Assembly (NCBI GenBank): GCA_029834535.1
Contig: JAQMWT010000157.1
Span: 62,001 to 126,000, forward strand
Origin: Chrysophaeum taylorii
Taxonomy: Eukaryota > Sar > Pelagophyceae > Pelagomonadales > Pelagomonadaceae
Reading direction: 5' to 3'
Length of the DNA stretch: 64,000 bases
Part shown: positions 42,370 through 52,660 of the stretch, piece by piece
How the letters are laid out: each line of letters begins with the position of its first letter
Position numbering within the stretch: the stretch's first letter is position 1
Notes under the pieces: model-generated
The model's database searches: none
Told to the model about the DNA's origin: nothing
The model's input: only the letters and a program-made list of their open reading frames with translations
Program-made: the position numbers and the translations under genes

Positions 42370-43230
42370 ATGAGCCGCACATCCGATAGTTTCGAGGAGA
42401 ACGAATTCGAATGGGCCCTCGAGCAGAAGCGATATGGGGACATGCTGCGAGGCTCGCAGTGTCAAAGCAGTTGAAAGACGATGTTCTAATCTCCGCGCAG
42501 GCGGGAAATCAGCGCGGACCCCAAAGTGGATCGGGCGACGCTGACGCGCCTCGAAGAAGAACACATGGCGAACTTACGCGAGTAGAGTGTCCCGCGAGAC
42601 CGTCTCGAGACCCGACGTAGGCGCGGCGCTCCTGACCAAACTTCAGCACATGAAAGACACGGGGCTCGCTTTCTCTCACGTCTTCGACACTCCGCGGCTT
42701 GGCTTCTCGCTAGGGCTCGTGCGCTACGGCGAAGACGGCGAAGGTCGACAGATGGTTGAAGTCAACTCGACCCGACCGGAGTGTACGTGCTCGTCCCCCC
42801 ACTAAAATCTCACCTAGGCGTTCTCTACCCCGACGTCCTCAAGCCGAGGGACGAGCTCGTCGCCGTAAACGATCAGCTTGTCATTTGTCCGACGGCAAAG
42901 GACTTCGAGAGCGTGCTCAACGGAATCCGGACGGCGCCGCGCCCGCTCACGCTCACCTTCGTCGAAGGTACGGTTTTTATTTTTGTTGCCGAGACCGACC
43001 TAGGCGAGGGTCGCGACGAGGCCTTCGAGCAGCAGGAACTCGAGCGTCGGATGGAAACTAGTGGCAGCCCGCAACCGGTGCCAGCGCGCAAGGCCTCGGA
43101 TGCGGCCGAGGGCACCCAGGACGACGAGTATATTATCACCCCAGTGTTTCGCTGCAATGCTGTCCATCGTGACGCTTCCTCCCCGCGCAGTTTCCTGGCT
43201 TTTATGACGTGCGGCGCCTGCGCCGCCTAG
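42370..43230 (+). CDS. PDZ-domain protein with several ultrashort introns
   Basis: A likely exon chain starts at ATG 42370 (MSRTSDSFEENEFEWALEQK). Intron 42459-42500 (42 nt) joins it to REISADPKVDRATLTRLEEE. A later intron 42744-42781 (38 nt) joins GFSLGLVRYGEDGE to VYVLVPPLKSHLGVLYPD, and 42968-43003 (36 nt) leads to the C-terminal part. The PDZ features are LGFSLGLV as carboxylate loop and LKPRDELVAVNDQLV as the usual 'GDxIxxVN' strand. The connection between the second and third exons is not resolved: the only frame-consistent join needs a 28-nt intron (42582-42609). The tail is Glu/Gln-rich and ends with several Cys. A scaffold role is the usual one for PDZ. Confidence 0.6.
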
Positions 43231-44340
43231 AATTAGGAGGGTGGCGCCCTCGGTGACAATATATTACCCTGCCACTTTTTTCGCCACCACCTGTGTGTGC
43301 CAAAGGCAATACCCCCTTCCCCCCCGCCTGCGAGTAATGTATCCTACGTCATTATGCCTCCGACATTCTCTTTTTTAGTGCTTTTTTTTCAGAGACGCAA
43401 CAACTTTGCCTGCTTAATAATATCCCCATCGGGGTATGCCGTGGTTTTGTGTTCCACGATGCTGATTTGTAGTCACACTCCCTTGGGACGATGACCATTT
43501 CCATTCATTTCCAGTTGAGGCCGTCAGTTTCGCATGATGGGGCCCACTACTACATCGACAAGCACGTTGTCGTCGAAGTACCTATCTGTAGCTCAGCGGT
43601 GCTCTGCGCAACCGCATGGCCGCCCCGGAAGACTCCAGCGTCGCACTTTTCCTATAATTTAAGGTAAAGTAAGAATAAAGACACTTTACTCTGAGGTGGC
43701 AAGGAACATCGTTAACAGTAAAGTCAAGCGGCCCCACAAGGTTATCGAGTCGCGGGCAAAAAATTATGTAAAGTAAAGTAAAGTGGTTCAGCTATCTTTT
43801 TCGTACCCGCCGAATCGATGGCACTCGCAAGCAGTCACAAGCCGTCTACTCTTCCGGCGAGTCCGTGTGGTAAGTAATCGTGGTTTTCTTCGCCGGGACC
43901 GTGGTCTCGTCGGCGACGTTGGCGATCTTACCGTATTTGCGTATCGTGCCCACTCCATTAACACGCGGTTCATGCGCAAGAAGACGAGAATGTCGCACTC
44001 TTCGTCGCCAAGCAGCGAGCGAGCAACCCTCGGTCGGAACGATGTTGCCGGCCCGAAATGATTCTTCGTTTGCGGAAGCTCTCGGCAGGATGCGCGCCTT
44101 GGAGCCGCGTAAAGATCCAGCGAGCTTGGGGAGTCTCGATCTACAAGGGTAAGTAAAGCATACCCCTTGCGCCGGCCGCGAGAGTGGTAAGGTAAAGTAA
44201 AGTAAATTAAAGTTGCTCCTTTACGGCAGGGATTCTTCCTGGTCCGGGATTATTCTTTCTTTCCTTCCTTCTTCATTTTCGAATGGTCGGGACTGGGGCC
44301 GTTCGCCCTCCTAAATTCCTGAACGGATCGTTTTGGTTCG
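43231..44340. other. Repeat-rich intergenic with GTAAAG motifs and an hAT relic
   Basis: GTAAAGTAAAG motifs cluster at about 43660-43790 and 44140-44215 and bracket the hAT fragment described separately. The rest (43231-43650) has no recognised feature. Confidence 0.5.
43880..44140 (-). pseudogene. Decayed hAT transposase C-terminal fragment
   Basis: The minus strand reads LPKLAGSLRGSK, then GNIVPTEGCSL, and in shifted frames ILVFLRMNRVLMEWARYAN and KIANVADETT. These match the fragment at 34018-34290 (LPKLARSSRGS, GNIYLTKGNSLL, VFVLLRTNREFMGWAR, KIANVGDETT) but with frameshifts. It is the oldest of the three hAT copies. Confidence 0.75.
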
Positions 44341-45645
44341 ATGGAGGCGGGCGAATGCGTGGTGACATCGGAGGCGCTCGAGTTGGCGCGGGGTCTCTCG
44401 AGGGAACGGAAGCACGTCGAGGCCGCCGCAGTGCTTATGCGCGCTCGATGCAGCTATGACTCGTCGGTTGAAACAAGCCGCCGCGACGGCGCAAAGTTGC
44501 TGGAGTCGTCATTGCGCGCGCTCAGCATGGACAGCCGTGCGTCTCGAGGTTTCCTGGTCGTGACTTGGCCGCAGACGCGTGCCTTGGCGTGCACTCACAC
44601 GCGAGTACGGTCGAAATTCGTCGCGCATATCGCGCACTCGCGCTGTCGTATCACCCGTGCGTCGTCTTTTCTTCGCTAGTTTCATTCGCGTCGCAGCGAC
44701 AAGAATGCCGGCGCGACGGGGGATCTGTTTGCGGCGATCACGGCGGCCTACAACGAGCTGTTGTCCAAGGCCGACGCGGCGGAGCGTCGCCGGTCGAACG
44801 AGGGTGCGCAACCCCAGACGCCGCCGCCGCCTCGCGCGCCGCCCCAGACGCCGCCGTCGAGGCCAACGTCGGACGGAGGCGCGGACCCGGACGAGGAATG
44901 GGAACGGATGTTCTGGGAAATGTGAGAGTCGCACCGGCACCCTCGTGAGTCTCGCTTGCGCAGGACGAAATACAAGCTGGACCACGGTCACTGCTACGCG
45001 ACGCCGACAAAAAATGGCGACCTCGGGACGTGGGCCGCCACGCAGCGCGTCGCGAACGAGAGCGGGCAGCTGTCGACCGCGCGCCGGAGTCGGCTCGAGG
45101 CTATCGGTTTCAACATCGATGACGTCGACTGGCGCAAGCGCATCATCAACAATGCCAAGCCCTCGTCCGCGCGACCCCGGCGCAAAAAGAAATCGACCAC
45201 GCCGAAAAAAGGGGTCGGACCGACCCCCGTGCCGTCGCGGTCGGCGTCAGCGCCGTCGCGGTCCACGAGCTCGAGATTTTTTTGTTCCAACTTGGAGGAA
45301 CCCGACGACACGCAGCAGAATGGCGAAGCAACCTCGAAGGACGCCAGCTGCGACGACGAACCGTCGGGGCCGCCGTCTACGGCGCGTTCGACCGACTCGT
45401 GGTCGTTCGAGTGGTTCGGCGACGCGAGCAGGGCCGCCGCGCCCGCGCCGCGCCGCAACGAACTCGAGGCAAACACCTTCGAAATCTCGGTCTTTGGCAT
45501 CACGCTCGTGCGGATTGAGAGCGTTACGACAACGGCGCGCCCCGCGCCGTCCCGGCGCTCCTTGCGGCGTAAGACTACCTCCTCATCGCGCAAGGCCGCT
45601 GCCACGCCTGCTGCCACACCTGCCGCCGACTCGTCGGAGACCTGA
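44341..45645 (+). CDS. J-domain protein fused to helicase-associated (HA) domain
   Basis: Four exons: 44341-44536, 44575-44656, 44697-44921 and 44964-45645; introns are 38, 40 and 42 nt, all GT-AG. The protein is 394 residues. After a helical N-terminus comes the J domain from about residue 66: ACLGVHSHASTVEIRRAY, LALSYHPDKNAGATGDLF, with the HPD motif again cut by an intron (phase 2, inside the Pro codon). A Pro-rich linker follows, then about 168-230 an HA module: YKLDHGHCYATPTKNG, LGTWAATQRV, LSTARRSRLEAIGF. HA domains are repeated in many stramenopile and bacterial proteins with unclear roles. The tail is Ser/Arg-rich. A chaperone adaptor acting on nucleic-acid-bound factors is conceivable. 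Confidence 0.82.
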
Positions 45646-46248
45646 CTGTGAAGCAGGGTTTTTTGGCGGCCGCCTGCTTATAAATGGCGTAGAGGAACAC
45701 AGGGTTCTTTGTATCCTTGTTCCCCGGCCTCGTTGAGGGAGGGACGCGCCCCGCGGCGGCGTCGCGACACGAATTTTGTGGCGTGTTTTTTTTTTTTTTT
45801 TTTTTTGCCGGGACCCGCATGTCTTTTGCTTGGGCGAAAGAGATGCGACAAGATATATTACGCCAATATGCGGGGTCCCGTCCCGTCCCGTCCATAACGA
45901 CGCACGCGACCATAACGGCGCTCCCGATGGTCGACTCTTCGGAAAAGTCCCTACGGTGCTATGGGCTTTTTGGTTTGTTTGACCGTAATGAAAAAAAATA
46001 TGAAGATGGTGATGATGATGACAAGGACGAAGGAGACGCGGGTACAAAAAGCTGGGCGAGGAAAATGCGATGTCAAAGCGCAAATGGAGCAAGACTGTCG
46101 AGCAGAAAAGACGAGGCAAAAAGCGCGATGCGGTATGATATATGGCACCGCCGCCTCCATCGGCGACTGTGATGTTCAGGCTGCACAGAACAAGGCCCGA
46201 AGGCAGCCGTCCTGACGGTGTCGAACGAAACACAAGGAAGGAAGGAAG
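45646..46248. other. Intergenic between convergent genes
   Basis: About 600 bp with a T17 run near 45787-45806 and purine-rich DNA near 45990-46040. No gene supported. Confidence 0.45.
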
Positions 46249-46755
46249 TTAACGTCCGTCGGGGAAGGTCGGCGCGTCGTTCTCTGGCGGCGGCGCGGCG
46301 TCGCGCCCAACATTGGCGTTGCAGCCGCGAAGCCTCTCGAGGAGCGTGTCAAGCTCGCGAAGCTTCCTACTGATCGCGTTGTGGAGTTGAAGCATCTGCA
46401 CGATGTACTTCTGCAGCGCCTTGGCCTCGGCCGTCGCGCCCGAGACGTTGGCGACGTCTCCGGCGTCGGCAAACGAGTCGTCGCCGTCGTCGGCGTAGTT
46501 GGAGAGTTGTTCCTGGAAATGCTTTTTCTCGCGTTCGAGATCGACTCGGATAGTCATGAACTCATCCACCTCGCAGTTGTCGTCGTTGATGCAAGCTTCG
46601 GTCGCTTCGTCGACGCGGCCGAGCAACTCGTTCGTTTCAACCACCGAGCCGCGCACTGGATTGAACGACGACGGCGTGACACGAGCGTGGCCATTGACCG
46701 AGGCCGAGAGGCCGAGGCCGCGCGTGATAAGCAAAAAAGAGACAACCATCATCAT
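46249..46755 (-). CDS. Small secreted or plastid-directed helical protein
   Basis: Starting at the first of three ATGs (46755) the product is 168 residues with a hydrophobic leader MMMVVSFLLITRGLGLSAS. The body is helical and acidic: VVETNELLGRVDEATEACIN, a second Cys in DNCEVDEF, LEREKKHFQEQL and a long coiled helix. The pattern of Cys-containing acidic helices after a signal peptide is common among small heterokont plastid or secretory proteins. I cannot name it. A CP12-like assignment was considered and lacks the AWD motif. Confidence 0.65.
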   Translation of the reverse strand: MMMVVSFLLITRGLGLSASVNGHARVTPSSFNPVRGSVVETNELLGRVDEATEACINDDNCEVDEFMTIRVDLEREKKHFQEQLSNYADDGDDSFADAGDVANVSGATAEAKALQKYIVQMLQLHNAISRKLRELDTLLERLRGCNANVGRDAAPPPENDAPTFPDGR

Positions 46756-46968
46756 CGTTTGTTCGCGTCGCGCCTTGACAGCAGTTTGTGAAGCAAGCAA
46801 TCACACTAGTTCTTTTACAGAACCGCTAGATCCCAACATCGATGTGGTGTTGAACATTGACTCAACTCCAGGTCAATACTTCAAGACCGAAACATTCGAC
46901 GGGTTATGATGATAATAATGCTCTCGTGACGACGACGTCCCAGCTGCTTTATTTTTTATTTTTTTTTC

Positions 46969-48104
46969 TTAGGGTTCCTTGACGCTGATGCCGTCCGAAC
47001 CCGCAATGATGACGGCAGTCGTCATGCCAATAAAGAGGCCGTGGTCGACGACGCCGCACGTGGCCTAGAGAGAAGGAAGGAATGAGCCTCAAAAAATACG
47101 TGGACGCAATCCGACCTTGAGCTGCGCGGCTGCCGCTGGCGCGTCGGTGAGCGGTTCGTCAAAATTCAGGTCGAGGATGTAGTTGCCGTTGTCGGTCACC
47201 GCCGGTTCGTCGCCGTCGACCTGGTTGTTGGTCGACGAGCCGAGACGGAGGACGGCCTTGCATTTGCCAGCGAGAGCCGGGAGGGCCTCGACGACGCGTT
47301 TGGTGTGCTCGTGGCAGAAGGGGGTGATCTCGACCGGAATCGGGAAGCCGGGGCCGAGCGCGTCGCAGAGCTTGGATTCGTCCACGATGACGATGAACTT
47401 ATCGGCAACGATCTCGACCATCTTCTCCCGTAGCCTGGCGGGGTGTTTCGATATTACCGAGAGACGCTCCTCACAAGGCGCCGCCGCCGCCCTTGACGAG
47501 GTTCAATTGTGGGTCGACTTCGTCGGCGCCGTCGATCGCGACGTCGAGGGACGAGAACCTACGCTTTGGCTTGGCCATCACAATAGCAAGGTGCTCTCAC
47601 TCGTCGAGCGTCGTGAGAGGAATGCCGAGCGACCTAATACGTCCGGGCGTCGGTCACAAAGAATCGCGACGGTTCTTCGTCGCACTCGGCTTGCTCCTTG
47701 GTCCGCACCGACGTCGGCACGGCGATGATGTCGGTGAGAGTCCCCGCGGCCTGCGATGCGACTCCAAATCGCCGGTGAGTAATGTCCCGTCGCACCATAA
47801 GCTCGCCAAGGCGCTCGACTGCGAAAGCCGCCGTCGAGCCTGTACCGAGGCCGACTTTCATGCCCGATGTGACGTAGTCGTCGATGGCCTTGTAGCTGCG
47901 CGAAAATAGCGCGCGATGTCATCGTCGCCGCCGAGTGCAACACGACGCGCACCCGACTTGCTTCTTGAGCTCATCCTGGGTAGCCATGGTCGCGAAGGTG
48001 GGTTTGGCGCGCGTCGAGGTTATCCCACCAAGCGATGGGATCAAGCCTTGGCAGACTGTTAGCAACAACCACGCAACAGTCAGTCCCGTCGGCGGCACAG
48101 CCAT
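46969..48104 (-). CDS. rpiA: Plastid ribose-5-phosphate isomerase A
   Basis: Seven exons (47953-48104, 47796-47895, 47686-47750, 47601-47633, 47475-47558, 47116-47434, 46969-47064) with introns of 57, 45, 52, 42, 40 and 51 nt. The joined protein is 282 residues and aligns collinearly with plant Rpi[80 protein letters not shown] and [16 protein letters not shown]. These contain the phosphate-binding GTGST loop and catalytic DGADE region. The first ~40 residues ([16 protein letters not shown], then a Ser/Thr/Arg stretch) look like a signal plus transit peptide, so a Calvin-cycle role is likely. The start is 67 bp from divergent Mic60. Confidence 0.93.
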
Positions 48105-48171
48105 CAAGATCTCAACCTGACGTCACGGGTGCTTCCCCCGACGAAATTAGACAGCGTACCCCTCGCAGTTG

Positions 48172-49425
48172 ATGTCTCGTCGCGTGCAATTGTTAGCCCG
48201 AGCCGGCGACGTCGCCGTGGCGGCCGTCGGCGCGTCGCTGGCGGTCCCCCACCCGCCGGCGTGGTCGGAACCATTTGCCGAAGCGAGCGCAAACGAGATC
48301 GTGGTGTCGCTGCCGCCCGAGGGGCCGACCCGCGAGGAGCGCATCGCGGCTCTCAAGGCGGCCGTGCGCGCGAAGAAGGCCGCGGCCCAAACGGCGGCGG
48401 AATGGGAGGCTCGGAGGCTGCAGCAGGTGCTGAAAGAGGTGGAGCGCGAGACGCGGCTCCAGCGCGAGCTCGAGATCGCGGCGATCGAGGACGCGTGGCG
48501 GCTGCGCGTCGAGGCGGCCGTCGAGGAGAAACGGCGAGCGTTCGCGTTGGAGCGCGAGGAGGCCGTCGAGGCCGCCAAAGCCGAGGCGGCGCACAAGCTC
48601 GAGGTCAACCTCAGAGCATACGACCAGGAACTCTCCGAGTACTGGGCCAAGGAGGTCGAGGATCGGATCGAGGACGTCAAGAGACAGCGAACCGCGGACG
48701 TCGAGACGGCCAAGGCCGAGTGGCACGCCGCGCGCGCGGAGGTCGAGTTCCAGCGCCAGACCCAGGCCGACGCGCTCGAGCACGAAGTCAGGAGCCTCCT
48801 CGCGCGCTTCGACGCCAAGACGAGCGAGCACGCGGCCCAGATCGCCGCGCACAAACAAACGGTCGTGCTCATGAACGCCGTCTTCGCCTTGAGCTCACAC
48901 GCGCCCGCCAAACGAGCGGTCGACGCCGTCCTCAAAGCTGCCGACGACGACCTCGTCCTCGCGGCCCTCCGGGCGCTCCCCGACGCCTCTCTCAGAGTTG
49001 GAGTCCCGCAAATCGTGCATCTCGAGGACCGCTTCGTCGCGCGCGTCGACCGCGCCATTCAGGAGTGGCTCCTCCTCCCCGAGGATCTTGACGACGGCAT
49101 CTTCGCCCACATCCTCGCCTATCTTTTCGCCGCCGCCGGATTCACCACGCCGCCCGTCGCCATCGACGCGACCGCCGACGCTCGCCCTATGCGCCTCCTC
49201 GACGACGCCCGCGATGCCCTCGTCAAACGCGGTGATCTCCGCACCTGCGTCGCCAAGCTCCAGGCCATCCCCGCAAAGCGACAGCCCAATCCGGCGCGCG
49301 ACTGGATACACGACGCGACCACCCGAGTCCTCGCCGACCAGGCCCTCGTCGTCCTCAGGGCCAAAATTGCGCTCCTCAACGCCCAGCATCTCCCCGCGGA
49401 GTCGGACGACTCCGCGGGCACCTGA
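48172..49425 (+). CDS. MICOS subunit Mic60 (mitofilin)-like protein
   Basis: A single exon of 417 residues from ATG 48172. The N-terminus MSRRVQLLARAGDVAVAAVG is Arg-rich, like a mitochondrial presequence, with a weak hydrophobic span. Residues 65-240 are a long Glu/Ala/Arg coiled coil. The C-terminal third fits the mitofilin signature: AIQEWLLLPEDLDDG, LLDDARDALVKRGDLRTCVA, DWIHDATTRVLADQALVVL. Mic60 holds crista junctions at the inner membrane. The protein is shorter than animal Mic60, as in many protists. Confidence 0.85.
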   Translation: MSRRVQLLARAGDVAVAAVGASLAVPHPPAWSEPFAEASANEIVVSLPPEGPTREERIAALKAAVRAKKAAAQTAAEWEARRLQQVLKEVERETRLQRELEIAAIEDAWRLRVEAAVEEKRRAFALEREEAVEAAKAEAAHKLEVNLRAYDQELSEYWAKEVEDRIEDVKRQRTADVETAKAEWHAARAEVEFQRQTQADALEHEVRSLLARFDAKTSEHAAQIAAHKQTVVLMNAVFALSSHAPAKRAVDAVLKAADDDLVLAALRALPDASLRVGVPQIVHLEDRFVARVDRAIQEWLLLPEDLDDGIFAHILAYLFAAAGFTTPPVAIDATADARPMRLLDDARDALVKRGDLRTCVAKLQAIPAKRQPNPARDWIHDATTRVLADQALVVLRAKIALLNAQHLPAESDDSAGT

Positions 49426-49750
49426 TCCCCCTTTACAACGAGAAGTCAAATGGCTTGCGTCTCTGGCCGCGATTCTCTTTCTCTGTGAAGCCGCTCCTCC
49501 CCACGCGGGGGCTCTATGGATCAATCAATTCAGACGCCGTCTGTTGTTCCGATCCCGCTCCCGCTCCCGGCGCTCCGCGGACGCTGGCAATTTCCCTCCG
49601 CGTTCTTCTTATTCTAAACACCAATGCGGGCGGGCGGCTATCTCGTACGTGGTTTATTTGGAGAGCATGACCAGCTGAGGTTTACGGGCGGCTCTCTCGT
49701 AAGTAGACGAGAGAGTATGGGAAGCTGGGGTTTGGAAACGCGGTTCACGT

Positions 49751-49781
<31 letters not shown>

Positions 49782-50061
49782 GGTGAAGGCTATACGTATT
49801 GGCCGTGACGACGATCCAGGGGAATAGGATGGGCGCGCGCGTGTCCAAAGCGAGACGACAACAAATAAGAATCTACAAAGGGTCGCCTGACAATCAAGCT
49901 CAGGAGATTCGAGGAGCGCCTTCTGACTGATGAGTCAACGAGCCTCTGGCATTATCGAACGAACGGACGAACGATAGAACGAATCTAATGGGGGCGGTGC
50001 TTTTGGGCGAGAGGCGATGTGACGTGAGGGAAGAACCACGAGGGCGTAAGTACGGGGTTGC
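49426..50061. other. Intergenic between convergent genes, (GTC)n tract
   Basis: The tract of about ten GTC triplets is at 49756-49784, and AGCTGGGG/AGCTGAGG motifs lie at about 49673 and 49721. GAACGAACG-type repeats occur near 49958-49984. No gene supported. Confidence 0.45.
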
Positions 50062-51003
50062 TTAGTGGGAATGGATAAGCGCGGATCCATCAAGGCAGGC
50101 TTCAAAATCGTAGTTGAAGCAGACGTAGTCACGTTCGAGGAGGCGGCAAAGGCCGCGACGTATGGTGGAGTTGGTGAGAAGGATTTGGCGGAGCTCGCCG
50201 CGCGCTCCAATTTGGTCGAGCGAGGACATATGGGGCCCAAGCTCCTTGTTCAACCTGAGGTTTTCCAGGACGGACTCTGTGACGTCGGCAATCTCGAAGA
50301 GCTCGGTCCATTCTTCATCGGCGTTAGAGAGGTGTCCCACGTATTGCAGGGGCGGTTCGCCATCGCGCTCGCGCGCGACGCCCGACATGAGCGACATGTG
50401 TTTCGCGTTGACGCTGTGCTCGAAGAGCCAATGCGGCCCCGAGATCTGGTTAAGGACGTAGGCGAGAGGTTGATCCTTGTCTCGAACCTTCGCGCGTATC
50501 TCTTCGAATTTTTGGTCCGCGTTAACGTAATTGTCGCGATGGACGTACTCGCGGTACATGTACTCGCCGTAGCCCGAAATGTAGTGGGAGAGAGGTTCGC
50601 GCACAAAGGTCCATCGCATCACGGGTTTATCTTTGAGACACTGGATGTCTGGCCATTCGCGGCACACAAAATCCTGCGCGTCTAGATGCAGCGACCGCGT
50701 GCCGTTGAGCAAACTTGCTCGAATCGCGTTGTTCCCGCATTTCAGGATTGTCTGGTACACCATGCAGGTCGTTGGCAATTCTAACTTGGTGCAGGTGTGT
50801 GGTTTGTAGTTGAAGAAGGTTTCCCACGTTGACGGGAGGACCGCAGGTCCGAGCCCGAGCTCGGAACGCGCCGAGTCAAACGACTTTTGGGCGAAAGTTT
50901 TGGTAAAGAGATCGTCGTTTCTAGCGCACCACGGGTTTATCTCGTGGCCCAAGCCCGCCGCGCACCCAACGAGCCCAGCCATATGCACAACGCGACGCGA
51001 CAT
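50062..51003 (-). CDS. Sulfotransferase (PAPS-dependent), Golgi/secretory type
   Basis: A single exon of 313 residues. The 5'-phosphosulfate-binding element is VYQTILKCGNNAIRASL (about 80-96). The 3'-phosphate element is TFVREPLSHYISGYGEY (about 130-147), with the conserved Arg and Ser. A later helix (LCRLLERDYVCFNYDF) closes the fold. The start shows a short hydrophobic stretch (HMAGLVGCAAGLG) that could be a signal anchor. The acceptor is unknown; carbohydrate sulfotransferases of this shape sulfate cell-surface glycans. Divergent neighbour begins 189 bp away. Confidence 0.85.
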   Translation of the reverse strand: MSRRVVHMAGLVGCAAGLGHEINPWCARNDDLFTKTFAQKSFDSARSELGLGPAVLPSTWETFFNYKPHTCTKLELPTTCMVYQTILKCGNNAIRASLLNGTRSLHLDAQDFVCREWPDIQCLKDKPVMRWTFVREPLSHYISGYGEYMYREYVHRDNYVNADQKFEEIRAKVRDKDQPLAYVLNQISGPHWLFEHSVNAKHMSLMSGVARERDGEPPLQYVGHLSNADEEWTELFEIADVTESVLENLRLNKELGPHMSSLDQIGARGELRQILLTNSTIRRGLCRLLERDYVCFNYDFEACLDGSALIHSH

Positions 51004-51191
51004 GGCCCAATTATTACGCGACGCAAATTCCTTTCCGACGAAAAACGAAAGCTGTTGTTGTTGTTGTGGAATCGTTAGGGAAAGTTATTACATTACGAGA
51101 GTATTCCGAGTGAGTTTCGGAACGGTCGTGTTGTTCCCAACGGAAGGAACATCGATATCACCTCTTGGGACGGACCGACCGCGAATGCGAG

Positions 51192-52550
51192 ATGCAGCAG
51201 CGGTCGGCCGGCGCGAGTCCCGAGAGCGAGGATCAGAAGCTGAGCGAGCACCTGATGATGTTCGAGGAGAGCGGTCACGACGCGATCGCCGTGGTCGATA
51301 AGGAGACGGCCGAGGCGCCGCGCGAGTCGTCGTTGCTTATGTTTGGTCGGCGATCGTCGCAGCGTCGCGCTTTGGACGTGGGCGACGACATGGTGCTCGA
51401 ATACATCGCGTTTCGGGGATTCACAGAGACCTTCCGGAGCTTTTCGATGGAACGGCTCGACGACGCGCGGCGGCGGGGCTCGTTCGACGCGCGGTTTGCG
51501 GTCGAAGCGCTCCTTCGGCCGGTGCGGGAGCTCGATTGGACGGCGCTCGTCGAGGCCTGGGAGTTCGTCGAGTCCAAGTTTTTGGTGCATCTCGACGCGG
51601 AGCTCGCGGCGCACGCGAGCACGCTGCGGTGCAGCTTGTTTCGCTACTTTTGCGTCGCGGCCGTCGTGCGACGAGAGCCCTCCAAGGCGATCGACCTGCT
51701 CGCTGACCTCTCGCGGCGCGACGCCGACGACGCGCGCGGCCGCAAGCGCGCTGTCTCTTTGATGATGATAAAACGACGTCCCGAGGATGAAGACGAGAGG
51801 GCCTTGTGGGCGCTGTCCGAGAACGAGGACGACGAGCCAGACGAGGACGACGGTCGCCGCGGGGACGACGACGACCCGCGCGATCTCTACCGCGCGCGCA
51901 ATGGCGACTCCTGGCGCGAGTGGTTCGCCATGCCCCACTTATCCGAGCCGCACCGCGACCCTGTGTTTCGCCTCTACTTCACGCGCCGGTGGCAGGACGA
52001 CTTTAAGCTGTCGCTCCGGAACTTTCTCGCGACCGTCTTCGCTCGCGCCCCGCCCCCCAAGCTCCTTCTGCTCGAGAAGTGGCACCGCTCCTCGGCCCAA
52101 AAGGCCCTGCGCTCGGCGCTCGCCGATTCCAAGAAGGAAAACCAAGCCCTTCACGCGGCGCTCCTTCGAGCCAGCCAGAGCCGCGACGCGCTCGCTACGA
52201 CTGTCAAAACCCTCATCGCCCACTGCCACCACGAGAGCCTCCGCGACTCGAGCCGCCTCCACCGCGGCGGTCTCTTCGACGAAGACCCCGCCGACGCCCA
52301 CCGTCTCGCTAGGGACGCCGGCGCGACCGCCCTCGAGCTCGCCAAGCGCTGCGACACCGCTGCGGCGCCTATTAAAGCGCCAGCTGCTGCTGCTGCTGCT
52401 GCTGCTGCTGGGCCGCCCTCCTCCTCCTCCTCCTCGGACGAGAATCCTACGGTCTCTCGCGACGCAATGCTCCTCTCGCTTTGCGAGGCGACCAAGACCT
52501 ACCTCGACCTCCTAAGAGGGGTACCCGCCATTTCCGACGCTAGCCCGTGA
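51192..52550 (+). CDS. WDR91 N-terminal homologue without WD40 propeller
   Basis: Starts at ATG 51192; 452 residues, single exon. The first half gives MVLEYIAFRGFTETFRSFSM and an alpha-helical LisH/CTLH-like region ending in LRCSLFRYFCVAAVVRREPS. The middle has WREWFAMPHL, DPVFRLYFTRRWQDDFKLSL and RNFLATVFARAPPPKLLLL. These blocks match animal WDR91, which with WDR81 restrains PI3-kinase on endosomes during Rab5-to-Rab7 conversion. The usual C-terminal WD40 repeats are missing; a Ser-rich and polyalanine tail replaces them. No exon encoding WD repeats follows in the 110 bp before the next gene. Confidence 0.75.
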   Translation: MQQRSAGASPESEDQKLSEHLMMFEESGHDAIAVVDKETAEAPRESSLLMFGRRSSQRRALDVGDDMVLEYIAFRGFTETFRSFSMERLDDARRRGSFDARFAVEALLRPVRELDWTALVEAWEFVESKFLVHLDAELAAHASTLRCSLFRYFCVAAVVRREPSKAIDLLADLSRRDADDARGRKRAVSLMMIKRRPEDEDERALWALSENEDDEPDEDDGRRGDDDDPRDLYRARNGDSWREWFAMPHLSEPHRDPVFRLYFTRRWQDDFKLSLRNFLATVFARAPPPKLLLLEKWHRSSAQKALRSALADSKKENQALHAALLRASQSRDALATTVKTLIAHCHHESLRDSSRLHRGGLFDEDPADAHRLARDAGATALELAKRCDTAAAPIKAPAAAAAAAAAGPPSSSSSSDENPTVSRDAMLLSLCEATKTYLDLLRGVPAISDASP

Positions 52551-52660
52551 TTTACTCCTTCCTACGAGCCACTCACTAGTAGTAAACGAGAGGAGGAGGC
52601 GTAATAAAGTAGTAGTATTAAAAACCAGAGCGACGGCGTCGTCCTCTCTCGTCCTGAATA

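Noticed and set aside
46249-46755. CP12 assignment for the small secreted protein
   Set aside because: Only one cysteine pair region is loosely similar, and the AWD-VEEL core is missing.
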